Of a DNA stretch of 64,000 bases, positions 1-12,560 are shown one piece after another. The stretch's first letter is position 1, and each line of letters opens with the position of its first letter. The stretch comes from Dysidea avara (Eukaryota > Porifera > Demospongiae > Dictyoceratida > Dysideidae): NCBI RefSeq assembly GCF_963678975.1, contig NC_089279.1, forward strand, positions 36,971,933-37,035,932, read 5' to 3'. Made by a program: the position numbers and the translations under genes. The notes under the pieces are model-generated. The model was not told the origin of the DNA. It worked only from the letters and a program-made list of their open reading frames with translations, and ran no database searches.

Positions 1-570
1 ACTATTAACTATAATTTTTGGTAGCTTGAGATATTCGTACTATGGGTCATGTGTTTGATCATGTTTCTGTTCTACATTTTCACAAGCAACCTGAAAAATA
101 CAGTAACCAGTCAAATATGGATATGTACACATGTGATGTTTTGAACTTCAACAACTACACAAACTATGATTACAAAGATGACAAGTGATATGGTCTACTC
201 CTTTATATTGGGGAATCCCCAAATCCTAATTGGTCACATGATCTCTAGTTGCTACCCTGAGCAGATCTAGTTCATGTTCTAGTGATTTTATCATCTGGAT
301 CATGTGATCTGTATCATACTGTAACGTGAATCACATGATTATCATGTGATACAAGTAATGGACTAGCCATACCTTCTTTATCACACTCAGCAGGCCACAG
401 ACAAGTTGGAGTGGGTGGGGCTGTGTACCCTGCACACTATGGGATATAATATCATGACATGGTCAACATGTAGATGTATAGTTACCATGGGAATATTGTA
501 ATGAGACATCAACAAGTTGTTTACACTTGTCAACATCTTTCCCCACACTAAGTGTAGGTTATTGCACAAA

Positions 571-690
571 TCCAGGTATCTTCGCTATTTTAGAGACCTG
601 AGGAATGGCACAATAATCACCGAGGATGAAGCCCAAGGTGATTATGTGCCATTCCAAAGGTCTCTAAAATAGTGAAGATACCTGGATGAG
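571..690. repeat. Near-perfect hairpin (foldback element 1)
   Basis: The left arm beginning CCAGGTATCTTCGCTATTTT is mirrored by a right arm ending AGTGAAGATACCTGG, with GGATGAAGCC near the apex. It replaces a stretch present in block B (about 50449-50660), so it is a dated insertion or replacement within block A. No coding capacity. Confidence 0.85.
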
Positions 691-1339
691 CTGTAACTCT
701 TGTTAATAAGGTTGAGTTTATCATGTAAACTGTTGTCATCATGGCAACCACTGGCTGCTACTTCCACCAGATGATGTAATATCTACTAAGAACAATGGTT
801 ACTATGGTAACCTTATTGGATCACATGACCCACCTCAACATCACAGAATTTCTCTTTTAAGTCTAATAGTCAATGGTATGCTGATATGGCTTCATTGTAG
901 TGTCCTGTTTCTGTGCTAACCTGTACTAGGGGGTGGGGCTTGATCACATGAGCTCATTAACTACACCCACCAGCAAGTAGTTCTCCCATATTCTCCAATT
1001 GTCACAGTAACCCTTCACAGCCTCCAACAAACAGTGGAAAGCTTTCTCCCTATGATCAACATCAATATAATGTAGTAATTGGAGAATTCAGGTATTGTAT
1101 ACATGGTATTTGTAGAGGTATGTAATTTTCACTACCACTCACTTTCCATCATATTCGCAATTTTATTCTCACGAATTGCACTGCCTGCAGTGTATAGGGG
1201 TGCCTAATATTTTGACCATTTTCACAATCAAAATTTTACAAAAGATATTTCATTGATGAAACTCATGAAAATTACGTACCTCAAACAATACCATTTATGT
1301 GATATATACAACAAATTTAAAGATCACAAGTAGAAGGGA

Positions 1340-2800
1340 ATAGTAGGGATGACAACTAGTAGTGAAACAAGGGAGGTCACCTACACCTAAGATATACTAG
1401 TAGACAGTTAAAATGCTCAAAAGACACATTTGAACTTGATTCTACCCACCAAGGTGTTGTGAAGGTGTAGTGAGGATGGTTTGTGGTTACTGAGAAAATA
1501 CACACCTCCATGATCCCTAATATACAGTACATGATTACTAACTTTTCATTTCTCTTCAAATGAACTGCTGATAAGTTGTTCCAGGCCTCAGCATTCTGTG
1601 AAGATCATGTGATCATGACCTGCCACACCCACAATATTACCTTACATCACTATCCAACAAGACACACCTCCTAAATGCCTTCACTGCTAGATCATGATTG
1701 GCTAGTTTTAATGCCGCATGTCCCAGTGAGAACCACACCCCCTCCTAAACAAATCAATGATAGTCGCAATATACAAGTAATATAAATTTTAAGTTCAATT
1801 AGGGATCATTGAAGGTGAACAAGGAAGGTCTCCTACACCTGAAGATGACTACTCATGACTGAATTAGGGATTAAATGTTCACTAGTATATCTGCAGGTGT
1901 AGGAGACCTCCCTTGTATGTCTACTTTTTTCTAATCAAACTTAAAATTCCAAATTTTTCCTTATGCTTGTTACCTTTTTTGTAACATTATTATGACTGGT
2001 AAACCCACACATACCACATCAAAAGAAAGGATGGTGCCAGAGTTAGTGTTTTCGTCTGCACATACACCCCAGCTATCAATTACTGGCTCAAAGCTTTCAG
2101 CTAGGTTCAGCCTGATACATACCACTACAAACAAACAACAGTAGAAGCACCTCTGTAGCCAATCCAGTCACCACAGAAGAATACAGACAATTCACAAGCC
2201 TCAAATATCAATTACTGACTCAAAAAGTGATGACCACTACACTTTCAACCCATCACACAACATTACAAACAAACAACAGTGAACACCTCTGCAACCAATC
2301 CAGTCACCACAGACAATACAGATGATTCCTGTTTACAAATGTATCACACTACTGCGAATTGACACCTTGGGATGTCAGCATAAAGAAATGGGACACAAAG
2401 GAGGACAAAGGTAAGTCAAGTCCATAATGTGTGCATTGTATATATGTACTGTGGTATGTCAAGAGGCACATTTCAGGATGAAGTGACATCAAACAGTGAA
2501 TAAAATCAAGCCTGTAGCCTTACTAGCTATCAAGTTACACTTGCCTGAAGGAATAAGGCAGGCAGGCAGTTAGTCAGTAGAAAATTCCATTGAATATTTC
2601 TTTTTTTTTAAAAAATTGTAAATCTATTGGAAGCATTTAAGGTAATGCTGAAGGCACTTTTGGGCTTGTTATACCTAACCAATACTGGCAAGGTACAAGG
2701 ATGGTATTATGAAGCTGGTTTTAGGATAATTTTTTTGGCCAGAAAACCTCCAACCTCCATGATCCCTAATATACAGTACTACAGTACCGTATGATGACAA
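1340..2800. repeat. Inverted-repeat transposon copies inside TTC27 introns (block A)
   Basis: Two pieces flank the VWFSLG and NAEAWNNLS exons. Around 1340-1530 and 1796-2795 the sequence carries the ends GGGATC...and TGATCCCTAATATACAGTAC, and the body matches the better delineated element at 17193-18150 (body motifs TTATGACTGG and GGACACAAAGGAGGACA). The same copies sit at the equivalent places in blocks B and C. Short open frames here, including a 60-codon one on the minus strand at 1377-1559 that recurs at 51717-51899, cover the NAEAWNNLS exon and flanking repeat in a different frame and are not genes. Confidence 0.7.
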
Positions 2801-3299
2801 CACATCCACTAACTTGTAGAGATGATATCACTAATGACAACCGAAGACTCTCCACACACTCTTTATACTATCATCAGTATCCATAGTAACTGATAAACAT
2901 CACCATAGCAACATACCTTCTCCTTGTGCAAGTACAACATTCCTAATGAACACACTGTTATGTTGCCTTGACAACTGCCATGCCTTCTGATGACACACTT
3001 CTTCCTATTAAGGAGATCACATGATCATATCACCTTGTTACCTGGGTAACATAGGAGACACCATAGTAATGGAGTCTCTTTGATCTTCAGTTGTTCACAA
3101 AGAACACTTTCTGCCTATAGGGAGGAATTGTCACTATAGCAACCAACAATTTATCATGTAAACCTTTCGTAGTCTGCTAACATTCTGCAGACACATCACA
3201 AGTCCATCCCATAATTGTAGCCGCTCATAGATAAGCAAAGCATCAGTAAAACAACCCAACGACACCAGACAATTGACTAGATCACATGATCATAGCATA

Positions 3300-4130
3300 A
3301 TGACATAAAAAGTTAAAACTTTGAAAAGTAGACAAATTTAGTGTGCCAACTACCTGTTTCTGTAGTGCTGCTCTTCTGGTCCATCATATCTGATTTCCAC
3401 CATGTGACCTCCAGACAAGTCAACCTGACATCTTGTCCATAAATATTTGGAGTGGCTTTGTGAAATGTTGGTTCAAAAGGTCTTGAAATAAGCAGTGAAC
3501 ATGGATACCATTAGAGTGAGACACAATGACATGTTGGTAGCCAGATCCAACTACCACTTGCTCAATCCAGGCTAGTAAGATAGCAACAGATACTTTCACA
3601 TTGTCACCTAGAGCAACACACATAAGGATACACTCTAAACATTACACATACTCTGTTGTAAAGGTGACTTGACTGTCATGATATGGTGTACTGTAGTTGC
3701 TGAATTCAGCACAAACGCCAGACCAGGATTATCTATCTCATCGTAACAACACGGACAAGGTCCAAATTCAATCTATAAAATCAAGAAATATGACTCAACT
3801 ATGGAATCACATGTGTTAATGTCAAACAATGTTAATACATTGGATTGTCATGTTAAGTATTGCATTTACAACACAGAACACTCCTCAACACAACCAGTTA
3901 ATACTAAACTGACAATAATTCCCCATTGATTGGTAACTGAACTGAGCCCTGTTAACTATGTAACTTTATGACACATCTACTTAAAGAGTGAATAATGTGA
4001 TAAAGGAGAGTGTCCCACTGTTGAATAGCTTGTCTGGTACAAGATAGTTAACTTTAATCCCTCACTGTCAAATTTGTAGAGGCTCCAATTTTACTGCTTC
4101 TAAACTGCTACAATTTACACACCATACCAT
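3300..4130 (-). other. Unidentified exon-like segments between TTC27 and kelch fragments (copy A)
   Basis: Minus-strand stretches near 3780-3650 (starting after an AG acceptor; reads IEFGPCPCCYDEIDNPG) and 3623-3345 (ending at a GT donor after ...CTACAGAAACAG) look exon-like and are conserved in block C at 62360-62860. I do not recognise the protein. A one-base difference between the two copies (near 3375 versus 62435) changes which frame stays open, so at least one copy is broken. They may be decayed exons of the kelch gene or of a third gene captured in the duplication. Confidence 0.35.
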
Positions 4131-4339
4131 ATAATCCACATATCTACTTACTTGCTATAGAACAAGGAATTTGATTACTGAGTTGCTGTTTGTTGGTATG
4201 TTGAGAAGAATCTCGTCCTTGATAGTAGCTCACTGGTGAGGTTTGGTGTTGTAGAGTAATAATAGTCACTCCTACACAATCATGAGATGTAGACACACAA
4301 GGAGGATCAGTCCATTCATTGGATAGATGGTTATATTGT

Positions 4340-4640
4340 TTAGTGATAAGATATGTAAGTGGTACCATCGTTACCACCCACAGCATACAGGAAGCCATCA
4401 AGTACTGCTAGTACAAGACCACTACGACAAGATAACAGGTGACACACTTCAGTCCACTGGTCCATACTGGGATCACAACACTCTACAGAGTTGTAACGTG
4501 ATGTGCTGTTGCAACCTCCCACAACATATATCTTGCCACCTGTCACAGCTGCTCCAGGTACTTACGATGTCCTTACATTGGAACAATAGTTCTCCACTCT
4601 TCAATGGAGAGGTACTCCAATAGCAAACAAGTACCCTACA
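4340..4640 (-). pseudogene. Kelch-repeat protein fragment (copy A)
   Basis: The minus strand encodes two adjacent kelch blades: GAAVTGGKIYVVGG, then a YNSVE..DP..DQWTEV segment, then FLYAVGGNDG. These show the diagnostic kelch GG doublets and the spaced Y and W. A further blade end (EEWRTIVPM) lies just upstream but in another frame, with a stop in between, so the reading frame is broken. The same break is present in block C (63418-63720), so it predates the duplication. Kelch propellers normally have 5-7 blades; no BTB or BACK domain is visible nearby. Only a fragment remains. Confidence 0.75.
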
Positions 4641-5500
4641 ATGACACAAATAATATCTAGCTTAGCATTATTAGACATGCAAGCTACTCTAAGATTGATG
4701 TGTATATAGCAATTAATTGTGCAATAAATTCTTTTTAAACTGTAGTTTGCCAAATCTTTGCTATTGAATGAGACATTGCCTACTGAGATGAAGTAGGAAA
4801 ACATACCATGGCAGAGATGTTATGGTGACTTTATGAGTTCTAATGAATAATTCAGTAGTGAACGTATATTATCTATAGCATTGTTTAATTGTTAAGTGTG
4901 TTGTAGCCACTCACTATTTACTGACATGCTTGTGGATGGGAAGACAATGTGTTTAGTTACTCTTATCTGAATACTTTAAAGTTAACAACATCACATTAAT
5001 TTGTGCTGCATGTAGTTCCATGTATTGTGATGAATGTGAGTGGTGGTACTATTTACAGTATGTAAACAAGAAAGAGTGTAGCAGCCAGATAAAGATGCAA
5101 ACACAATAAGGGGTCATGTTGCACAACTGATGACACTTACGAAGTTCATTTTTAAGTTATTAGCTTTGCACAAGCAATATATGTATAATTCAGTTAGAAC
5201 ACTTACTAGCTACCATGCATGTTGTAATTGCTCTCCTTGCTTATTGTACCCAATTGTGTTGTAAACTGTCAGTTATCCACACTTATAATTGAGTATATAA
5301 GACCATCTGCATGCATCTGATAGCTATAAAGTAGCATACACAGTACCATTCATGTGAAGTTCTGCAGACAACGTGAGATCATGTACATAAGATTTAGGTA
5401 CATCAGTAAGACTATAGTGGGAAATACATGGACATGGCAAGGATAAAATGCATGTGTGTATTGATGAATAAATTTATAGTTATACAGCTAAGCAGATTAT
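4640..5500. other. No gene seen
   Basis: AT-rich sequence with scattered stops in all frames. The duplicated block is traceable to 4921. Nothing else recognised. Confidence 0.6.
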
Positions 5501-5509
5501 TAGTATAGC

Positions 5510-6615
5510 GGCACAACCAAAAAATCGTGCACCTTTTCATAAAGCCATGAAACTTTCCACACAAATAGTAGTCCTCATGACATGTATTTTTAGATATAGT
5601 GCCATCGCTGATTTGACCTTTGGTGACCTTTACGGCCATTTTTGTACAGAAAATTGATCATTTTTGTCTTTAACTCCCTGAGGCAGTTATTAACTTGGTA
5701 CCAAAATAAAGATCTTGTTGAACTAAACAACTTGGTTTTTATTTGAAGTCAATAAGTGAATTCATTCTTAAGTTATGAGTATTTTTATTAGTAGCACATT
5801 TTGATAAATTTAAGTATAATTATCTGCTCACAGGTAATTCACACCTCGAGGGCAGGTAAATTTATCATATTTTGCAGCTAGTAAAAAATAATAGATATAC
5901 GGGCACGATGTGGATGGAGTCTATGAAATTTATAAACCTGAAGGCTCGGGCTGTAGCACACGAGCAAAGCGAGGGCGCTACTAAGGGCCTGAGGGTTTAT
6001 AAATTTCATAGGCTCCACATTGTGCCTGTATAACTGCTTTAGACTCTATTTCACATTACACTCAGATTACTTACCTCATCCATGGCTGTTCCTGCTGTAG
6101 GCCCGGTAAAAGCGGCTGGTTTTCTTACGATAACTGATACTAGCACCATGGCAACTATGCATCCTCAAGTGACAAAATAATAGCGCTCGTTAAATCACTG
6201 TACGTGAACAATGCATAGCGATTGGATAAACCTAGATTTTGAGCATGTGTTATACTGTGCCTGAAGGCGTGGAGTATTTAGAAAACAAGGTGGAGTATAT
6301 GAGATTTATTACCCACCCAAAATAGTCTAAATAGAGTCTAAATGATCGTAACTTTGTAATGAAATCACCTATTGACTTCAAATAAAAACCAAGTTGTTTC
6401 TATCAGCAAGATCTTTTGTTTGGTATCATTTTTTAACATGTTAATTACTGCCTCAGGGAGTTAAAGACAAAAATGATCTATTTTCTGTACAAAAATGGCC
6501 GTAAAGGTCACCAAAGGTCAATTCAGCAATGGCACTATATCTAAAATTACATGTCATGAGGATTACTATTTATGTGGAAAGTTTCATGGTTTTGTGAAAA
6601 ACTACACAATATTGT
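5510..6615. mobile_element. Large foldback element with about 250-bp arms
   Basis: Left arm about 5510-5765 and right arm about 6365-6615 are reverse complements with few mismatches. Each arm encodes the same spurious peptide start, MAVKVTKGQ, reading outward from the centre, which is a consequence of the inverted repeat rather than a gene. A second hairpin (5895-6035) lies inside, and repeated TAGACTCTATTT / AAATAGAGTCTA motifs bracket the 6040-6340 spacer. The structure is a foldback or composite MITE. No transposase is seen. Confidence 0.8.
5890..6038. repeat. Near-perfect hairpin (foldback element 2)
   Basis: Arms GATGTGGATGGAGTCTATGA...and its mirror TCATAGGCTCCACATTGTGC enclose the apex ACGAGCAAAGCGAGGGCGCT. 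The apex and its flanks (GCTGTAGCA, CTACTAAGGGCC) are shared with the hairpin at 36577-36725, while the outer arms are different. Confidence 0.85.
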
Positions 6616-6744
6616 CAATTTTGGGGGCTATGCTGCTATACTATATTAGCTCTATGTTGTGTTCTAGTTTACTCAGCTAGAAATGCTTGTAAAGGTAGAC
6701 CATTGTAGCTAGGTGATCAGATGGCAAGGCTAGAAGACACTGAG

Positions 6745-6800
6745 AAAAGGCATAATACGCATACGGTACGTACCATACGCGTATGCCTATACCGTACGCG
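6745..6800. repeat. Short overlapping palindromes (CGTACGCGTATG cluster)
   Basis: CATACGGTACGTACCATACG, CGTATGCC and CCGTACGCGTATGGTACG are packed into under 60 bp, each nearly self-complementary. The CpG density is unusual for this AT-rich window. Function unknown; it could form alternative cruciforms or be a binding-site cluster. Confidence 0.6.
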
Positions 6801-6939
6801 TATGGTACGGAAAATCATATGGTACAAAATACACATATGGTATAGAACATGTACACACTGTGTGTATACACAACATTGTGAGCCATAGATGACATAGTGG
6901 AGATACACATTAAGTAATGTATTATTGGCAACACTGATG

Positions 6940-7230
6940 GTGGAAAATCGTTCTATTAGCAAGCCAGGTGAAGGATGAAGCTGTCATGCAGCAACTTTGT
7001 ACTCACTGTGAACTCACTGGCCCCTGGTACAGTATGTGTCAATAAATCAGTGGTGTGGCTTTGACACAGTGATCACAGTATACAATACTATACATACACA
7101 ACATACAGGAGATAGTTACACATTAGCTATTGTATATACAACACTTCATCTTATTGATCGTAGACTATTAGCAACAACAGTAGCTAAAGGTGGAAATGAT
7201 CAAGCCAGGTGAAGGATGAAGCACAGTAAA
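6940..7230 (+). repeat. Direct repeat of AGCCAGGTGAAGGATGAAGC
   Basis: The 20-mer AGCCAGGTGAAGGATGAAGC occurs near 6962 and again near 7204. The intervening sequence shows no gene. Confidence 0.5.
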
Positions 7231-9140
7231 ATGTACTACAAGTACAACATTGAAACATACTCTTTACCTTGTTGTTCATCAGCACATCAGCTGGTTGTTT
7301 ACGCTACAAATAAACAGTTACAAACAATAAAACATACTTTTAAAAAAAGGAGAAGAAACTGTTGTTTACGGGTAAGGTGGCCACTGGTTCTTCTCCGATC
7401 ACTCCATGGATGGTTGCTAATCTTCTCCTTCATGTGATCTAGAGTTCAGGATGTGCTTTGTACAGGGCGTTATATAGAATTACACATCCATTTCAATAAT
7501 CTGCACGAATAGGCATAATTATTATACATTTGTGGCTTCGTTCACAGGTGAATCTATCCCCAGTTAGTACAGGTCTCTAGGCCTCATAGTTTTTGAGAAC
7601 ATCAATTACCTACCATTTCCTCCTTATGATAGGAACAAAGAACTGTCTTGTGCTGTGTGTGCTCAGTAGATTGTTGTGTATATTACATTATTACTATTGG
7701 ACTACAATTAGAATATAGACTCTAGGGGGGTTCATATACTACTAGTTTGACTGCTGTAAAGTGTTCATTTGACCTTTTGCATTTCAGTTGTTGACATTAT
7801 TACTACAATTAATGTTAATAGAGGAAATCAGAAATGTACTGATATGTCTAAAACTTGTGTAAATGATTATCCTGACTGGTCCACCTTATCAGGGGCACAT
7901 CCTGGCAAGGGGAGAGAACACCCAAATCAAAATACAGGATAATTTTATTGTTTTATCAGCTACAACCGTTCTTCCGTATAGGAGAGGGAAAAAACACACA
8001 TACAGCAAAAATAAGCATAAAATACAGAGCTAAAACACAAAATAAATAAATAAATACAAAATAACGAACTAAAGTGTATCCAATACTGTAGGTGGTCAGG
8101 TAGAAAGTTCGGTATTACGTTAACGTATGCTTTACTTTACAGTAAGATTTTTAAAACATCATTAATGCATGTCAGTGGTCTAAATGGAGTGTACACTATA
8201 GTGATATTGTAAAGATCTTGTTGAGTACAGTAAAGTAACCAACTCAAGTTTGAATTCAAACACATGGAATTGTACAATTAGAGAGTTATTGACTGCTATA
8301 AATCCAATCGCTGTATTTAGTGCAAAGCAGTGCTTTAACAAGTCACCAAGTATCCAAGTTTTGTTATGGATCAACATGGCTCATAGCTGGGTTTGATTAT
8401 GTCTAACGAATACTGTCAAGCTGTTATGATGGATGGTCTTGGATAGGGCTGGAACGAAGCTTTGAATGTTTCATAGGTTTGGAGGATAAGTAAACTTCTT
8501 ATAAACTTATCTTTCAAAGCTTCGCAATGCACTCTTAGCCTACGAAAGAATTACCATAGTTGAAGCCTTGAAACACCTTATATAATTCATGTGTCATTTC
8601 AACCATTAGTTGGCATTTATCTATACATGACTATACATGATAGCTCACATGTGTACATGTACACTACTCATGTGAGCTGCTATCAGGTTGATAACTTTAT
8701 TCAACTTGTACATGTGATATGAACCATGTAACATAGATACTACACTAATAACACAGGATTGGAAGCTCTGTTCACACACTCAATATAATGTGTACATTCT
8801 GGGTACACACCCCTCGGATTGCCTTTCAGGACTACAAAAGGTTTAAAAGTAGTAGTCTGGTTATTTAAACATGTATTGTACTTTGCTAAAGGTTGTACAG
8901 AACCAAAGAGAGTGTCTAAAGGAGAAATATTAGTGAGAATTTTATACTATTCAAACTGGTTGTCTTGTATTTGGCAACTCAAAGAAATCACAGTAATGTA
9001 AGTCTTTGAAGACATAACAGCAACAAGACAATGTTATGCTACTTCTAAAAACCAGGCAATGATGCAGTTAATACTATCCCATAGTAACTAAATAGGTTAT
9101 TAAACAACCATATATAGCATTGAACTAGTATAAACCTTCC
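7230..9140. other. No gene seen; scattered repeat debris
   Basis: Only short frames full of stops. There is an A-rich stretch with AAATAAATAAATAAATA near 8040-8056, possibly the tail of an old retroposon, and an inverted pair GGAACGAAGCTTTGAA / TTTCAAAGCTTCGCA near 8450-8530 that looks like a MITE remnant. No conserved domain recognised. Confidence 0.5.
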
Positions 9141-9143
9141 CGG

Positions 9144-9474
9144 TAGTGATGACATGATATGAGAATTTTAATATCAAGATAATCACGATATCATGGGGCT
9201 TATATCATGATATAAGAAATATGTTAATGTTTTCACAGGACATGTTTCATTCAGTCAATTTATAACAATGATTTGACAAAGTTGACACTTGATTTTTATG
9301 CATCACCACATGTTACCAGAGAAATGTCCTCATATTTTGCAAATATCAAGTCACCTTTTACTAAATAATTTGTGTTTCATATCATAATATAGCCTTTTCT
9401 CTATTACACGTATTATTATCATGAAATGTTTCTATCACGATTATCACGATATACAATATATCATGGTATCACTA
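9144..9474. mobile_element. hAT-like MITE, ATATCATGATAT-rich
   Basis: The terminal inverted repeat begins TAGTGATGACATGATAT and the right end reads ATATCATGGTATCACTA. The interior is full of ATCACGATAT-type palindromes. The same style of element with a perfect 8-bp target duplication occurs at 58996-59364. No matching flanking duplication is visible at this copy. Confidence 0.65.
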
Positions 9475-9604
9475 CTGAAGACATTATGAATGCCTTTCAC
9501 AATGGGCTCTATGGGAGTAATACAACCGAAAAACAGTGTAGCTATCTGTCTCCGTAGGCTACCAGAAATAACAAATTCCTTTGAAGAGAAAGGAGGAATA
9601 TTCT

Positions 9605-12560
9605 GTACTTATGGAAGGGATGGTATATTTAGCGGAATGGCGGAAACAGTAGAATCATCATTTGCAGATTATGGACAGCCTTAGAACACCCACCTCCCGT
9701 TAGCTACTCACTGTAACATGTATAAATACAGCTACACAGAGCTCACCACAGGCTTTACAGGCTCACCGTGACTGATTACCACATTTTGGTGTTGAATGGT
9801 CAGGCTTAGTCTTGCGTAGGCATACTCTATTTTCTCGGGGTGGCGTTTACAGATTTTCAATTATAAGTGCCCCCCTTGATGGCGCTTCTAGTAACATGTG
9901 TCAAAATACGGGGTGTGAGGGTTGAGATATGACTACACTCTAAGAGTGTCACAGATGATGTTAAGCTGCAAGAAGACAGAAAATCGGTGCTACAAAGACC
10001 ACGAGCTTCAGTTATGGTGAGTTCTATGTAGCTGTATTTATATATGTTACAGTGAGTGGGTATTGGTAAAACCGGGAGGGGAGCGGGAGTGGGAGATTTC
10101 TTGGTAAAACCGGGACCGGGAGCTGGGAGATCATGTACACAATCACTACAAGCAACTGTTATTTTTGCACTAAAGATGGTTTATTGATGCAGAAGAGGAC
10201 TCATGCAAGTAGTCTCTCTTCCTTCCAAACATAAGATATTATAACAAGTGAAAAGTCTGCAAGTATAGCCTTAGAGCAACTAAAAAAAGATTGGGAATCA
10301 TGCTCCCAGAAAGTCACCCATACATCATTGTCTGCATTTTGTAGCTGTATGCTTCAAACTCCATGTGTGACTTTCATTGCTATACTAATCTTTGACCTGC
10401 TCCACTTCATGCTTTGCTACTTAATTGTTCTACTAAATCAAAATTTATCTTGGAAATAATTCTCATTTTGAGTTCTGTCCCGTGCATGCACAGTTCCTGA
10501 AGTGATGCATGCCGATGTGAACATTATATTCTATAAGTCCAATCCATTAATATTGTCAGACTCACTGTTGTCCTTCTCATGCTATGGCTCGTTCCACTGA
10601 CTTAATGATGGTAGCTATACTGTATTTAATGCATTTGCCTGGCAACTTCTTGTTCTTTATGAAATCCATCCTGAATGTGACCCAACTTGGAAAAGCAAAC
10701 AGTTAAAATGAGCAGTGAATAGCTACCATGGCACATAGTGAGCATCATTAAGAATTTGTAGCAAAGTTCACTATTTGTCACAGTATTCATTAGTTGTGAT
10801 TTTTAGGTACATCATCCTTTTTCAATTTGGTCAATATTTTCTCTTTTGTATAAATATAAGGCACTGAATATTTATCTATATCTTGTGTTAGATATTAACT
10901 TGATACCTTGAAGCATTCCAGAGATATGGCCAATGCATGTATATAGACAATGATACATGTTATTTATTTAAGAAAAAAAGGACGAAGAATGTAACTATCA
11001 GAAATCTCTTTTATATAATTATTAGATAGTACAGGAATGGAAATTTGTCCTCAAAATCATGGTCGCTACACCAAGCTAAGATAGATCATTTTCAGTCATC
11101 AGTGTTGCAGAGCAAGAATTGTCCACAATATACATGTAGTCATGTGTTAATAACATAATTGGAAGAAGTGATACCATAAAAGCAGCATTGAATGATTCAT
11201 TTACTTCAGACTCTCTTAATAAACATTTCAAAACTGTAGCAGTGATGTGTCACTTCATCACATCAATCTGCTAGCTGACAACTTTGCAATACCTGCTACT
11301 TCATGTGACACTAATCCATTCACTTTTGCTGAGATTTCTGAATCTTTAGTCCTCTCTCATCTGAACTCTATGGATCCTAGGAAGTCCACAGGTCCAGATG
11401 GCTCGTCTTAGGTTCCTGAAAGAGATAGACTGCTCCATTGGCTACCTTAAACTGTTAACGTTCATTGCAGAGTGGAGTTGTTCCTTCAGACAGGAAGTGC
11501 TCACATATACTCCAGTTCATAAAGGTGCATGGTGCTTTGAACAATCCTGGCAACTTCAGACCAATCTCTGTTGTGTCTGTTCTTGCTGTTTGTTTATTTC
11601 ATGTGTTTGTTCAGTCATTTTTATAATTTTCCTTAAGTTAATTGTTACATTTGTATACACGTATATTTGTATTGTGTGCATGTGTTAAGTTTTGTACTTG
11701 TTAGCTAGCTATGTTCATTAATTTTGTCTGCATTGTATGCTGTTCTGGCAAGGGAGAATGGTAGTTGCCAACTGTCAGAGACTCAGAGGGTAATTTATAA
11801 ATCAATCAATCAATCAAAACAGTCTGATAATTTAAGAAACTTTTATTGCTAACTCACAGAGAAAATTTCTTGCTGTAAAAACTCCAAATATTTATTGAAT
11901 TTATAAGCTAACTGTGAAAGTGCATGCACCGCCTGATCTAGCAACTGTCTACACAGCCAGAGCAACAATAACTTGGTAGAATAAAATCAGTGGAGCAGGT
12001 CAAATTAGAGTCTGGGTAAACTTATAGCAATGAAGGTCATACATGGAGTGAAGCATACAGCTACAAAAGGGAAGAAAATGATATGGGTGACATTCTGGGA
12101 GCATGATTCCCACCCAGCAAGATTTTTTTTAATTTGAAAGCACTAAGACTTTTCACCTTGTATATTAAAAAATACAACAACAAGCGACTGGCAGTCAGTG
12201 GCAGTTAAGAGACTGTTCTATAGAGTGGCCGGCTGACTGCTCTATTAGAGTATCTCGATCTTTTGTAAGTTCGTACTGATGATGATATCTCATGTTTTAA
12301 AGGAGGGGAGAGACTACTTGCATGAGTCCTCTTGTACATCAATAAACCATCTTTAGTGCAAAAATAACAGTTGCTTGTAGTGATTGTGTACGTGATCTCC
12401 CAGCTCCCGATCCTAGTTTTACCAAGAAATCTCCCGCTTTTACCAATACCCCAGTGAGTAGCTAACTGGTAGTGGGTGTTCTAAGACTGTCCATAATCTG
12501 TAAATGATGATTCTGCTGTTTCCGCCAATTCCGCCGTTCCGCTAAATATACTATCTCCTA
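9605..12560. mobile_element. Long inverted-repeat structure enclosing LINE debris
   Basis: About 9610-9715 is mirrored by about 12455-12560 (arms share GCAGATTATGGACAG-type sequence and TTAGCTACTCACT). About 10050-10250 is mirrored by about 12290-12440 (arms share AAGATGGTTTATTGATG and GATCTCCCAGCTCCC-type sequence). A 330-bp stretch at 9720-10045 interrupts the left arm only. The middle carries an old LINE fragment. This is either a large foldback element or two inverted copies of one element. Confidence 0.75.
11330..11820 (+). pseudogene. LINE reverse transcriptase fragment with tandem tail
   Basis: Read across frames, the plus strand gives LNSMDPRKSTGPDG, then FLKEI, then TPVHKG and NPGNFRPISVVSVLA, which are typical of the N-terminal fingers region of non-LTR reverse transcriptases. 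The frame is broken by several indels. The fragment is followed by a non-coding 3' region ending in ATCAATCAATCAATCA (about 11798-11818), the short tandem tail typical of CR1/L2/Jockey-type LINEs. It is a 5'-truncated dead insertion. Confidence 0.8.

Larger units (their letters stand above)
226..3290 (-). pseudogene. TTC27 3' exons, duplicated and broken (copy A)
   Basis: Minus-strand exons correspond one by one to the intact TTC27 copy at 50099-53951. They include the last exon (318-226, ending DHVTN-stop), the HYNEAISAYH exon, the exon with RIWENY, the exon with NAEAWNNLS and the exon with VWFSLG. Three lesions make it non-functional: CGA to TGA in the HYNEAISAYH exon (stop at 870-872), a deletion near 2950-2960 that removes part of the YQKAWQLSR exon and shifts its frame, and loss of two exons where the hairpin at 571-690 sits. 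It is a dead duplicate, although it could still be transcribed. Confidence 0.85.
1..4921. repeat. Segmental duplication block A (TTC27 3' region + kelch fragment)
   Basis: This block aligns by eye with two others. Bases about 60-3290 match about 49980-53940 (block B), and about 1970-4921 match 61181-64000 (block C, cut by the window end). All three have the same orientation. Exons, introns and internal transposon copies are shared, so the transposons were present before duplication. Block A differs by a hairpin at about 571-690 that replaces the segment equivalent to 50449-50660, and by disabling changes in its exons. Confidence 0.9.

Noticed and set aside
4327..4623. 98-codon plus-strand frame repeated at 63405-63701
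   Set aside because: Antisense of the kelch blades; shared only because the block is duplicated.
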